From Klebsiella pneumoniae (GTDB lineage Bacteria; Pseudomonadota; Gammaproteobacteria; Ga0077536), in contig CAMCQE010000016.1 of assembly GCA_945876945.1 (NCBI GenBank), positions 1 through 46,147 on the forward strand: 46,147 bases of DNA, written 5' to 3'. The notes below the pieces were generated by a model. That model was not told the origin of the DNA and ran no database searches. It saw nothing but the letters and a program-made list of their open reading frames with translations. Position numbers and translations under genes: made by a program. Below, one piece after another: positions 16,709 through 24,946 of the stretch. Position 1 is the first letter of the stretch. Every line of letters begins with the position of its first letter.

Positions 16709-17152
16709 GTGCCCGTGAACCTGAAATTGAATCTGGGTGACGAGGCTGATCCGGCCGTGCGACGCGCGATCGCCGCACCGCTGAATGCCTTCAACGATGC
16801 CAAGGCCGGCATCGATCCCTGGCGGCCGCTGGTCATTACGATCACCGACGAGGCCGGCGCCATTGTGGGCGGCCTGTGGGGCTCCACCGGCTACACCTGG
16901 CTCTATGTTGAACTGCTGGTGGTACCCGAAGCACAACGCGGCAGCGGCATGGGCACCCGCCTGCTGGCGCTGGCCGAAAGTGAGGCGAGAGCGCGTGGCT
17001 GCACCAGCGCCTGGCTCGATACCTTCGAATTTCAGGCGCGCGGGTTTTATGAACGGCTGGGCTATGAATGCTTTGGCGAGCTCAAGGAGTATCCGCCCGG
17101 ATTTGCGCGCTTCTTCATGCGCAAGAATCTGCTGGCCGGCGCGCCCCCGTAG
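16709..17152 (+). CDS. GNAT family N-acetyltransferase
   Basis: A 147-residue single-domain GNAT protein. Motif A, which binds the acetyl-CoA pyrophosphate, is ELLVVPEAQRGSGMGTRLL; motif B is QARGFYERLGYECFGEL near the C-terminus. The start is set at GTG 16709, 11 bp after the crotonase stop; GTG at 16715 is an alternative. It probably modifies a small molecule or a protein amino group, but the substrate cannot be read. It ends the HAD-crotonase-GNAT operon and faces a convergent hydrolase gene across a terminator. Confidence 0.88.
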   Translation: MPVNLKLNLGDEADPAVRRAIAAPLNAFNDAKAGIDPWRPLVITITDEAGAIVGGLWGSTGYTWLYVELLVVPEAQRGSGMGTRLLALAESEARARGCTSAWLDTFEFQARGFYERLGYECFGELKEYPPGFARFFMRKNLLAGAPP

Positions 17153-17157
17153 CCCTT

Positions 17158-17186
17158 AAAAAAAACGCCCGCACAGGGCGGGCGTT
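17158..17186 (-). terminator. Rho-independent terminator of the minus-strand hydrolase/ligase operon
   Basis: A perfect 9-bp stem, AACGCCCGC at 17164-17172 and GCGGGCGTT at 17178-17186, encloses a five-base loop. On the minus strand it is followed by a run of eight U residues (the A run at 17158-17165, partly in the stem). It lies 51 bp past the stop of the hydrolase at 17237. On the plus strand no T run follows, so it is directional, though it may also slow transcripts leaving the GNAT gene. Confidence 0.88.
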
Positions 17187-17236
17187 CTCGCTGTCACTTG
17201 CCGGGGGAGTAAGACCACCCCGGCGAGCGTTGCGCT

Positions 17237-18130
17237 TTAGAGATGTTTCACAAACCAGTCGCGCGCGGCGGCGCTGGTTTCATCAAACTTCTCGATGTAG
17301 GCCGCGTAGTGATCGGACTTGATCACATGCAGCTCCTTCGGACCCTGCACCTTGGCGTAGCAAGACAGCGCGATGTCGGTCGGGGTGGTGGTGTCGACCT
17401 CGGCCACGATCATCAGCAAGGGCGTGGGGCTGATGTATTCCATGTAGCCCATCACGTCGTACTCGCCCATGTACTCGATGGAACGCAGGGTGACGCGGTT
17501 TTCCCAAGTGGATTTGGGGTCTTTGTCGGTGTAGTGGTGGATGAAGTTGTAGGTCGCGCTGCCCGGGAACACATGGGGTTCGTTCGGGTCGAGCGAGCAC
17601 ATCTTCATGTACATCGAAGGCTCGCCCCGCACGCGGCGGGCGCGGTCTTCGTCCAGCATCTTCTGGAAGCCTTCCACGGCGCCGATGGGCAGGAACTGCT
17701 GCAGGTTGTGGTGACCGCGCATGAACGGCACCTGGCTGACCACGCACTTCACGCGGCGATCGAGCGCGGCGACCGCGCAAACCGTGCCGCCGGTATAGCT
17801 CGTGCCCCAGATCCCGATGCGGTTCGGATCTACTTCTTTCTGCATCTGGGCGAAGGTAATGGCCGAGCGATAGTCGCGGCGCTGCCAGGTAGGATCGATT
17901 TCCGCACGCGGCTCGCCGTCGGAAGCGCCGAGGCAGCGGTTGTCGTACACCAGCACGCACATGCCGGCGGCGGAGAAGACTTCGGCGAATTTATCCAGCG
18001 ACATTTCCTTCACGCCGGAAAATCCGTGGGCCATCACGACGCAGGGAAACGGGCCTTTGCCTTTTTTGGGCTTGTAGAACCAGCCGCGCAGCGTGACGCC
18101 GTCGGCGTTGAACTCGATATCTTTACGCAT
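17237..18130 (-). CDS. Alpha/beta hydrolase, S15 / dienelactone-hydrolase-like
   Basis: A 297-residue alpha/beta hydrolase without a signal peptide. The nucleophile elbow is GTSYTGG with S111; the acid is probably the Asp of AEVDTTTPTD and the base the His of IKSDHYAAY. The oxyanion region is VVMAHGFSGVKE. The pattern VYDNRCLGASDGEPR resembles X-Pro dipeptidyl-peptidase (S15)-like and DUF1100-type esterases. GAGGGGAG precedes the ATG. It lies 85 bp downstream of the AMP-ligase gene on the same strand and is followed by a strong terminator, so the two probably share a transcript. The substrate is unknown. Confidence 0.88.
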   Translation of the reverse strand: MRKDIEFNADGVTLRGWFYKPKKGKGPFPCVVMAHGFSGVKEMSLDKFAEVFSAAGMCVLVYDNRCLGASDGEPRAEIDPTWQRRDYRSAITFAQMQKEVDPNRIGIWGTSYTGGTVCAVAALDRRVKCVVSQVPFMRGHHNLQQFLPIGAVEGFQKMLDEDRARRVRGEPSMYMKMCSLDPNEPHVFPGSATYNFIHHYTDKDPKSTWENRVTLRSIEYMGEYDVMGYMEYISPTPLLMIVAEVDTTTPTDIALSCYAKVQGPKELHVIKSDHYAAYIEKFDETSAAARDWFVKHL

Positions 18131-18215
18131 TGAAATCTCCCCTCTCGTTGTTAGCTTCGATGGCCATGAAGTGACGGCTATGGTCTAGGTTCCGACCCCA
18201 CACTGGCAAGCCGCA

Positions 18216-19790
18216 CTACGCGGTATTGTTGATTGCGAGTTCGCGCAGTTTGGCGCGCTGGATTTTGGTGCCGTTAGCGCTTTGTGTCGTGGGAAATGCC
18301 TCGACGCAAAAAATTCGTTTGGGCTGCTTGTAGCCGGCGAGACGCGCCTTGCACCAGGCGCGCAAGGCTTCTTCATCGAATGCACTACCCGCCTGCAGAG
18401 TCACAAAGCCAATCGCCACCGGCTCGCGATGAAGCGTAATCCCCACCACCTGCGCGCCGCTCACCGTGGGATGAGTTTCGAGCACGGCTTCGATTTCCTG
18501 CGGGCTGGTGAGAAAACCACCGAGCCGCAGCACATCACCCATCCGCGTGACGTAACAGAAACGCCCGTCGGCTTCGAGGTAGCCCAGATCGCCGGTGCGG
18601 AACCAGCCGTCGGCGGTAAACGCCTCGCGGGTAGCTTCCGGATTGCCAAAGTATTCGCAGAGCAGACTCGGACCGCGCAGTTCGATTTCCCCGTGTTCGC
18701 CCACCGGCAACACGCGACCGGTTTCCGGATCGCGAATGCGCACCGCGGCCTGCGGCGAAATCAGCGCGCCGCCGCCCTTGGCGCGTTCAGCGGCCGGCAG
18801 ATCGCGCGGTTGCAGCGCGTAGAGCGCGTGGCATTCGCTCATGCCATACAGGCCCACGGCGGTGACGCCGCGCGCGTCGGCGATGCTTACCAAATCATCC
18901 AGCGCGGGATTGAATTTAGCGTAGCCAAAGAACTTGAGCGCCGGAAACGGCTGCGGCTCGGGGCGGATTGCGAGCAGGCGCTCGAGCATGTCGTCGCCGC
19001 CGTTCATGTGGGTGATGTGTTCGTCGTGCAGTAAGGCCGCCACACGCTCCGCTTCGAACACCGGCAGCATGCGCATCGGCGCGCCGGCGGCGAGTGCGGC
19101 CAAGGCTTGGGTAAAGCCAAACACGCCACACAGCGGCAAGGCCTGCATCACCCGCGAACCCGGCGCCTCGAAACCAAAACCCACCGCCACATCGCGCGCG
19201 TGTTGCACCACCCCGCCCTGCTGGTGGCAGACAAATTTCGGCGCTTTGGTGGTGCCTGAAGTCGTGAAGATCACGCAGCGCGCATCGGCGCTCGCGCCAG
19301 GCGTCGCGTCGGGCTCGCTAGCCACCAGCGTCGCGTAAGGCGTGACGCGGCAGTTCGCATAGGCAAACGGCGCGGGCGACGGCGCTTCGCTGTAGGTGAC
19401 GATGTCGGTGAGGGCGCTCAGCGCGGTTGGCGCCACGCCCTGCAGAATCCCGAGAAAATCGATGGCTTTGAAGTCCGGCCACAGCACCAGCAGCTTGCAG
19501 CCGCTGCGGCCCACGATGTCTTCGACTTCCTGCGACCGAAACCGCGTGTTCACCGACACCGCAATCGCGCCAATCCGCGCACAGGCAAAAAAGCCGCACA
19601 GCCAGGCCGGGATATTGGGCAACCAGAGCGCCACGCGGTCGCCGGCTTGCACCCCGAGTTCGCGCAAGCCCTGCGCGAGCCGCAGGCTTTCCTGCTGCAG
19701 TTCGCCGGTAGTCCAGGTGCGCCCTTCGTAATCGATCGCGGTGCGCGCGCCGGGCAGGCCCTGCAGGAAGTCAGTCAAGCTATCGGTCAA
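18216..19790 (-). CDS. AMP-dependent acyl-CoA synthetase/ligase
   Basis: A 524-residue ANL-superfamily adenylating enzyme. Core motifs are the P-loop-like VIFTTSGTTKAPK, the A5 motif YGMSECHALY, GWFRTGDLGYLEADGRF, the hinge RMGDVLRLGGF and the C-terminal catalytic lysine in SANGTKIQR. It should activate a carboxylic acid as an acyl-adenylate and pass it to CoA. The start is uncertain: TTG at 19790 gives LTDSLTDFLQGLP and fits the family, while the frame stays open to 19877. It precedes the S15-like hydrolase on the minus strand and is divergent from the MgtC/DUF4010 gene. Confidence 0.88.
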   Translation of the reverse strand: MTDSLTDFLQGLPGARTAIDYEGRTWTTGELQQESLRLAQGLRELGVQAGDRVALWLPNIPAWLCGFFACARIGAIAVSVNTRFRSQEVEDIVGRSGCKLLVLWPDFKAIDFLGILQGVAPTALSALTDIVTYSEAPSPAPFAYANCRVTPYATLVASEPDATPGASADARCVIFTTSGTTKAPKFVCHQQGGVVQHARDVAVGFGFEAPGSRVMQALPLCGVFGFTQALAALAAGAPMRMLPVFEAERVAALLHDEHITHMNGGDDMLERLLAIRPEPQPFPALKFFGYAKFNPALDDLVSIADARGVTAVGLYGMSECHALYALQPRDLPAAERAKGGGALISPQAAVRIRDPETGRVLPVGEHGEIELRGPSLLCEYFGNPEATREAFTADGWFRTGDLGYLEADGRFCYVTRMGDVLRLGGFLTSPQEIEAVLETHPTVSGAQVVGITLHREPVAIGFVTLQAGSAFDEEALRAWCKARLAGYKQPKRIFCVEAFPTTQSANGTKIQRAKLRELAINNTA

Positions 19791-19905
19791 GCCAACCCCC
19801 GCGGGATGATGAAAGCGAGACGCGACTCTAACAGCGCACGCGATCGGATCAAACGCGGCGCAGATCGCGCGCGACATCCCGCTACCCGGCTTCTAGAGTT
19901 TGCGC

Positions 19906-21150
19906 ATGAATGGCCTGCATCCGGCGGACACCGCCTTAGTGCTGTCGTGTGCGGTCGCGCTCGGCGCCGGACTGTTGATTGGCATCGAACGCGAGCGGCG
20001 CAAAGGCGAAGGCCCTGAGCGCGACTTCGCCGGCGTACGCACCTTCGCCATGGCGGCGTTAATGGGCACCGTCACCCAGGCGCTGAACCACCCCTTGCTG
20101 GTGGTCGTCGCGGGGCTGTTGCTGCTTGCCTTATGTGGGGTGCATTACGCCCGTGAACGCAGCGCCGACCCGGGCATCACCACCGAACTCGCGCTGTTCA
20201 GCACTTTTCTGCTCGGCGTGCATGCCGTTGAGCGCCCGCGGTTTACCGCCGCCGCGGCGGTCGTGGTCGCCGCGCTGCTGTTAGGGCGCCGCGCGCTGCA
20301 TCGCTTTTCCACCGAACTCCTCACGCCGGTCGAGCTGCGCGATGCGCTGATTCTGGCCGGCGCGGCGCTCATCGTGCTGCCACTGCTCCCCGCCCGCGCC
20401 TCGCCCTGGCTAGGCGGGCTGGATCCGCAACGCCTGTGGGCGCTGGCGGTCTTGTTTATGGCGATTCAGGCCGCGGGGCACGTGGGCTTGCGGGTGCTGG
20501 GCGCAAAGCTTGGCATTGCGTTCGGCGCGCTGGTGGGCGGCTTCATTTCCAGCGCCGCGACCATTGCCGCGCTGGGCGCCAAAGTGCGGCAGACCCCGGA
20601 CCTGCTGCGCCTCGCGGTCGCGGGGGCCTGGTGTTCGACGGTCGCCACCGTCTGCCAGTTAGGACTGGTCACCCTCACGCTGAACCCGGCGGCGCTGCCT
20701 CTGGTGTTGCCCTGTCTGCTCAGCATGATCACCGCCGCCGTGCTGCTCGCTGGCATTGGCTTGCACACGGGGAAGCACGTGCCCGCGATGCCGCCGCCGG
20801 CGCATGCTTTTCATGTGCCGGGATCGCTCGGCTTCGCCGCGTTGCTGGCCTCCGTCACCGCGGGCGTGAGCTTTATCGCCCAGCACTTCGGCCACGACAG
20901 CGTGATGTGGAGCGTGGCGCTCTCCGGTTTTGCCGATGCGCATGCCGCCACCGCCTCGGCGCTGTCGCTCGCGGCCAGCGGCAGGCTGGACGAGCGCAGC
21001 GTGGTGCACGCCATGCTGTTCGCCATTTCCACCAACAGCCTGAGCAAGATGGGGCTGGCTTTCGCCAGCGGCGGGCGCGTGTACGGCGCGATCACCAGCG
21101 CCGGCCTTGGTCTGATCCTGCTGGCGGCCTGGGTGCCCGCCCTGCTGTAA
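19906..21150 (+). CDS. MgtC/DUF4010 family integral membrane protein
   Basis: A 414-residue membrane protein with about a dozen hydrophobic helices. The N-terminal part has the MgtC/SapB pattern GAGLLIGIERERR and FAGVRTFAMAALMG; the C-terminal part is a DUF4010 domain (FGALVGGFISSAATIAALG, SGFADAHAATASALSLA, FAISTNSLSKMGLAFASG). The function of this class is unknown; MgtC itself affects intracellular Mg2+ and ATP synthase, which should not be carried over. The start is ATG 19906, with TTG 19900 as an alternative. It is convergent with the hupE-like gene, only 5 bp apart. Confidence 0.88.
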   Translation: MNGLHPADTALVLSCAVALGAGLLIGIERERRKGEGPERDFAGVRTFAMAALMGTVTQALNHPLLVVVAGLLLLALCGVHYARERSADPGITTELALFSTFLLGVHAVERPRFTAAAAVVVAALLLGRRALHRFSTELLTPVELRDALILAGAALIVLPLLPARASPWLGGLDPQRLWALAVLFMAIQAAGHVGLRVLGAKLGIAFGALVGGFISSAATIAALGAKVRQTPDLLRLAVAGAWCSTVATVCQLGLVTLTLNPAALPLVLPCLLSMITAAVLLAGIGLHTGKHVPAMPPPAHAFHVPGSLGFAALLASVTAGVSFIAQHFGHDSVMWSVALSGFADAHAATASALSLAASGRLDERSVVHAMLFAISTNSLSKMGLAFASGGRVYGAITSAGLGLILLAAWVPALL

Positions 21151-21155
21151 AGCGC

Positions 21156-22220
21156 TCAGGCCGGGCTGAGGACGCGCATCACCACGAGCACCAGACCCGC
21201 GCCACACAGCAGCGCGGAAATCCCGCGGGTCGTGCGCTGCCCGAAACGCTGACGCCACAGCCAGCGGAGCAAGGGCAGCAGCGGCAAGACAATCAACAGC
21301 TGGCCGGCCTCCACGCCGAGATTAAATCCCAGCAGTGCTTCCAGCAGATGCCCTCGAGGCAGACCGACCTCGACGAGAATGTCGGCGAAACCGCAGCCGT
21401 GAATCAGCCCGAACAGGCCAGTGATCCAGACCCGATGCGACGCGGCCGCCCCCCGCCGCAGATTCTCGCCGGCCACCCAGGCAATGGAGCCGGCAATCGC
21501 GGTTTCGATCAGGGCCGGCGGGAGATGCAGGAGATCCAGCGCGGTCAAGCCGAGCGTGAGGCTGTGCGCCACCGTGAAGGCGGTGATCACCCGCACCACG
21601 CCCCAGCCCGAGGCCGGCACCAGCAACAGCGCGAGCAAAAATATGAGATGGTCGTAGCCGCCCAGAATGTGCAGCAGGCCGAGCTGAAAAAAACTCCCCA
21701 GGCCCTGTGTGCGCGGCGCGGCCGTCGCCACCTGCAGGCTCAAGGCGCGGGATTCCGCCGAGAACGCAAACTGACTGCTGCCGTCCGGCCAGTCGATGCG
21801 CGCCAGCGTGTGCAAGTCCGTCCCCAGCACGTCAAAGGTATCGTCCTTGATGCCAAGCGTGGTGATGGCGTCGCGACACACCACCTCCAGCACCACGCCC
21901 ACGCCCTGCTGCTCGGCGCTGGCGCCAGCAAGCCGGGCGTTGGCCACTGCGCAGGGCTCGGTCGCATTGCTGAAATGGAGCTGCGCGGCGATGGCCGGTG
22001 GGAGGCGCGTCCGCGCCGTGTCGAGATTGCCGCCCAGCGGCGTGAGGAAAGCCGCCGGCCATTGCGAGAGCGTGAGCTCATAGCGCAGCGCGTTACCGGC
22101 AATAGAGACCGCCGCGTAACCGGTGGTGCCGCCCTGATGCGCCAGCGTTGGCCACGCCAGACACAGGCCCAGCGCGCACAGCAGCCGCGCTAGTGCAGCC
22201 CGGCCCACACGGCCTCCCAT
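21156..22220 (-). CDS. HupE/UreJ-like membrane protein
   Basis: A 354-residue protein: a signal peptide (ALGLCLAWPTLAHQ), an extracytoplasmic region of about 150 residues, then about six membrane helices. The membrane part carries HupE/UreJ_2 hallmarks: HILGGYDHLIFLLALLL, VAHSLTLGL, GLIHGCGFA and NLGVEAGQL. HupE and UreJ proteins are linked to nickel or cobalt uptake for hydrogenase or urease, but neither enzyme is seen here, and this large periplasmic-domain form is common without them. ATG at 22220 overlaps the upstream DUF4340-like gene by 31 bp, so it is part of the Gld-like ABC run. Confidence 0.86.
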   Translation of the reverse strand: MGGRVGRAALARLLCALGLCLAWPTLAHQGGTTGYAAVSIAGNALRYELTLSQWPAAFLTPLGGNLDTARTRLPPAIAAQLHFSNATEPCAVANARLAGASAEQQGVGVVLEVVCRDAITTLGIKDDTFDVLGTDLHTLARIDWPDGSSQFAFSAESRALSLQVATAAPRTQGLGSFFQLGLLHILGGYDHLIFLLALLLVPASGWGVVRVITAFTVAHSLTLGLTALDLLHLPPALIETAIAGSIAWVAGENLRRGAAASHRVWITGLFGLIHGCGFADILVEVGLPRGHLLEALLGFNLGVEAGQLLIVLPLLPLLRWLWRQRFGQRTTRGISALLCGAGLVLVVMRVLSPA

Positions 22221-22714
22221 TCTTCGCCCACGAAGCGGGACATCAGATACACCTTGTCCTCCCCGTCCACCCGCAGATATTGCAGCGAGCCTTCGGGCGT
22301 CGGCTTACCAAAGCTGAGCGTGAGTTCGGCGCGCTCGCTCTGCACGCTCACGCTGAGCGATTGATCGTCAAAGCCCAGCGCGGCGGTGTCTACCTCCTGC
22401 AAATCAGCGCCTTCCAGCACGCGAACGGGCTTGGCCGTATGCAGAAACTTCACTGCCAGATTGACCCCTGGCAGCAGCGCCGGCGGCAGCGGCTTACCCT
22501 CCACACTCCAACCCTCGCCCACCCGCTGCAATGCCAGCCCTTGCGCGCCGAGGCGCAGCGTCAGCGCCTGCACCGCAGCGGGCTCCGCCGCGAGCACGCC
22601 CTCGGCTGCAAAGGCCACAAACTGCGCCTGCTGCATCGGCCCGCCGACAGCCGCCATCACCAGCAGATAGACGAAGCCGAGCGCGGCCAACAGCGCGGAC
22701 AGCTTGCCCCTCAT
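22190..22714 (-). CDS. DUF4340-like membrane-anchored protein
   Basis: A 174-residue protein with one N-terminal membrane helix (LSALLAALGFVYLLVMAAV) and a soluble remainder predicted to lie outside the cytoplasm. The pattern of VQALTLRLGAQGLALQRVG, the AALGFDD segment and GSLQYLRVDGEDKVYLM fits DUF4340 domains, which are often encoded after GldG-like genes. It is short for that family. The ATG at 22714 overlaps the stop of the GldG-like gene (ATGA), indicating translational coupling. It is probably an accessory part of the ABC system. The domain assignment is from memory of the pattern. Confidence 0.75.
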   Translation of the reverse strand: MRGKLSALLAALGFVYLLVMAAVGGPMQQAQFVAFAAEGVLAAEPAAVQALTLRLGAQGLALQRVGEGWSVEGKPLPPALLPGVNLAVKFLHTAKPVRVLEGADLQEVDTAALGFDDQSLSVSVQSERAELTLSFGKPTPEGSLQYLRVDGEDKVYLMSRFVGEEWEAVWAGLH

Positions 22715-24237
22715 CGGCGTCGCCACCACACGACGACGCCGCCGAAGACCGCCAGCAGCGGCAGCCCAACGGCGGTCAACAAATACACCGCTTTCAGCTG
22801 CGACTCGGTCAGCAGCACCATCGGCGGCACCGGCACGCGCGGATTCACTGCCGCCAGCCCTTCTTCGCGCACCAGCCAGCGAATCATGGCCAGCACCAGA
22901 TCGCTGTTCGCCATGTAGGGATAAAACGAATTGCTGGCGAAGTCCGCGTCGCCCACCACTACCGCGCGCATCGCCTTGCCGCCGGCCGTCAGCGTGCCCT
23001 CGCTGGCGCTGGCAAGGGTGCGCGACTGCGGCGTGTCGTCACTGGCGGGCGCGTTGCCGGCGGGCGCCACGTCGCGACGATCGGCGGCCGCCACCGCACG
23101 CGTGGTGCTGGTGTTGCCGCTGCGAATCAGCGCCGTGGTGGTCACGCCGGCCGTTGGCGCGGCCAGCGCCAGCGGGCGCACACCGGGGTAAAACGAATAG
23201 GCCACGTGACGGGTGATCGGGTGCGGGTCGTAGCCGGTGACCGCCACCATTTCTTCATCCGTGCCGTAGTGGCTCAGGCGATCGACCACGACAGACTGCG
23301 TCATGCGCACGCCGAGCGTGCCCAGGAGTTCCTGCAAGCCGGGCTCCAGCGAAAAGCCCAAATCGAACATCAGCAGCGCCGCGCCGCCCTGCTCGAGATA
23401 ACTTTTAAGCGCCAGACTCTCGCCCGGCAGCCAGGTGGTGCGGGGATTGGCGTCGATCACCACCGCGCAGTCAGAAGGAATTTCGGTCACGGTGGCCAGC
23501 GGCAGGCGCCGCACGTCATAGCCCACCGACTCCAGCGTGCGCCGCAGGCGACCTATGCCGTGGCCGGTGGTTTCGATGACCTTAGAGGCGGCATCGTCGT
23601 GGCTGTGCGAGCTACCACTGTCCATGTGGGTGTGGAATTCCTCGTTATCGATTGCGTATTCGTTGTGTCCTTCCACAAAACACAGCTGCACCTGCCGCTC
23701 CCGCAGCGCGCGCTGAATTCCGATCGCAAACTCCGCTTCGTCGGTGCCCTGCACGATGACCCGCCGGTCGGCCACTTCGATCAGCGCCGCGTTGTACATT
23801 TTTACGCCGTGGGTGGCGGCCAGGCTGGGCTGCTTGTCGGGGTCGATGGCGGCCACTGTCAGCAAGGCATTCTCACGCGCCATTAGCGTCAGCATGTCGC
23901 GGGCCCGCTGCGCGTTGGGATCCTGGCCCTGATAGAAATAGGTCACCGACACCGGCACCCGCAGCCCTCGCGCCACGGCGAGCGCGGTGGGCGCCGGGGT
24001 GTAGAGTTTTTCGCGCGTGAGATCGACGTGGCTGTCGTGGCGGGTCAGCGCGCTCAATGCCAGCACAAAGACCGCCGCGCCGCCGAGCAGAATCAGCGCG
24101 CTGCGCCCTCTTCGTCGCCACGCGCCACCCGTTTGCGCCAGCGGCAAGCGAATGCCCCACCAGAACAGCGCCAGCACGGCGGGCAACCAGCCAAGGGCCC
24201 ACGCCAGCGCCTGCCAGTTGATCGCGTGTTCCGCCAT
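22711..24237 (-). CDS. GldG-like ABC transporter auxiliary protein
   Basis: A 508-residue protein with two N-terminal membrane helices (residues about 10-30 and 47-64), a large extracytoplasmic domain and one C-terminal helix (KAVYLLTAVGLPLLAVFGGVVVWW). The soluble part has the GldG/ABC_transp_aux features: DLTREKLYTPAPTA, VSVTYFYQGQDPNAQRARDML, and DCAVVIDANPRTTWLPGES. A histidine-rich insert sits near residues 202-214 (FHTHMDSGSSHSHDD), where relatives usually have a short loop after a GHGE-like motif. ATG at 24237 starts one base after the permease stop. Such proteins pair with ABC-2 permeases; their cargo outside gliding bacteria is unknown. Confidence 0.87.
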   Translation of the reverse strand: MAEHAINWQALAWALGWLPAVLALFWWGIRLPLAQTGGAWRRRGRSALILLGGAAVFVLALSALTRHDSHVDLTREKLYTPAPTALAVARGLRVPVSVTYFYQGQDPNAQRARDMLTLMARENALLTVAAIDPDKQPSLAATHGVKMYNAALIEVADRRVIVQGTDEAEFAIGIQRALRERQVQLCFVEGHNEYAIDNEEFHTHMDSGSSHSHDDAASKVIETTGHGIGRLRRTLESVGYDVRRLPLATVTEIPSDCAVVIDANPRTTWLPGESLALKSYLEQGGAALLMFDLGFSLEPGLQELLGTLGVRMTQSVVVDRLSHYGTDEEMVAVTGYDPHPITRHVAYSFYPGVRPLALAAPTAGVTTTALIRSGNTSTTRAVAAADRRDVAPAGNAPASDDTPQSRTLASASEGTLTAGGKAMRAVVVGDADFASNSFYPYMANSDLVLAMIRWLVREEGLAAVNPRVPVPPMVLLTESQLKAVYLLTAVGLPLLAVFGGVVVWWRRR

Positions 24238-24238
24238 C

Positions 24239-24946
24239 TCAGCGTCTGGCCAGCGCGCGCACGGCGCAGAACAAGGCGAACAAGGTGCCGCCGATGAAGA
24301 AGCCCGCGTCCGAGAGATACATCGCACCGGTCGCGAACGGTGTGAAGTGCGCCAGCAGCGAGGCCTGCAGCAGCAGGTCGTCCCAGGGCGGCGGCAGCAC
24401 CGCGGCAAGCGAATCGATCATCCACAGCAAGAGCGAGAGGCCGAGCGTGAGGGTGGCGGCCACGACTTGGTTAGCGGTGAGCGCAGACAGCGCGAGCCCC
24501 AGGGCGTTGAAGAATCCGGCCAGTAGCAAAAGCCCCAGATAACCGCTGTAAATCGGCCCCCATTCGGGCTGTCCAAACCAGGCGAGCACCACGGGGTATA
24601 CCAAGGTCGGCGCGAGCATCGCCGCGATGAGCGTCATGCTGGCGACGAATTTGGCCAGCACGATTTGATATTCCCGCACCGGCGTCGCCAAGAGCATTTC
24701 GAGCGTGCCGTGGCGGCGCTCTTCGGCCAGCAGCCGCATGCTGATGAGCGGCACCAGCAACAGCAGCACCGTTGAGGCCTGGAAAATGACCTGCGACAGC
24801 GCAGCCGTTTTGGTCAGCGCGAGGCTGGTGGCGAAGGTGTAACCCACCACCAGCAGAAACACCGCCATCAAGACCCAGGCGATGGGCTGCAGAAAGAGGC
24901 CCCGCAGCTCTTTGTCGTAGAGCGCCGCAAAGGTGTTCAAACGCAA
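24239..24946 (-). CDS. ABC-2 type permease, GldF-like
   Basis: A 235-residue integral membrane permease with six hydrophobic helices. It shows the ABC-2 pattern MRLLAEERRHGTLEMLLATPV after the second helix, the coupling segment seen in GldF, NosY and CcmB-like permeases. It overlaps the 3' end of the ATPase gene by 10 bp and is followed after one base by the GldG-like gene. It is expected to form the membrane channel half of the ABC complex with the 24937 ATPase. Confidence 0.9.
   Translation of the reverse strand: MRLNTFAALYDKELRGLFLQPIAWVLMAVFLLVVGYTFATSLALTKTAALSQVIFQASTVLLLLVPLISMRLLAEERRHGTLEMLLATPVREYQIVLAKFVASMTLIAAMLAPTLVYPVVLAWFGQPEWGPIYSGYLGLLLLAGFFNALGLALSALTANQVVAATLTLGLSLLLWMIDSLAAVLPPPWDDLLLQASLLAHFTPFATGAMYLSDAGFFIGGTLFALFCAVRALARR

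Noticed and set aside
17243-18133. 296-codon plus-strand frame mirroring the S15-like hydrolase
   Set aside because: It covers the same bases as a well-supported hydrolase and is an artefact of codon bias.
19906-21150. Virulence role by analogy to MgtC
   Set aside because: Only an MgtC-like N-terminal motif is present in a DUF4010 protein; no evidence supports a virulence or magnesium role.
20436-22193. 585-codon open frame on the plus strand
   Set aside because: It overlaps the MgtC/DUF4010 gene out of frame and is antisense to the HupE-like gene; composition is Arg/Gln/His-rich with no domain.
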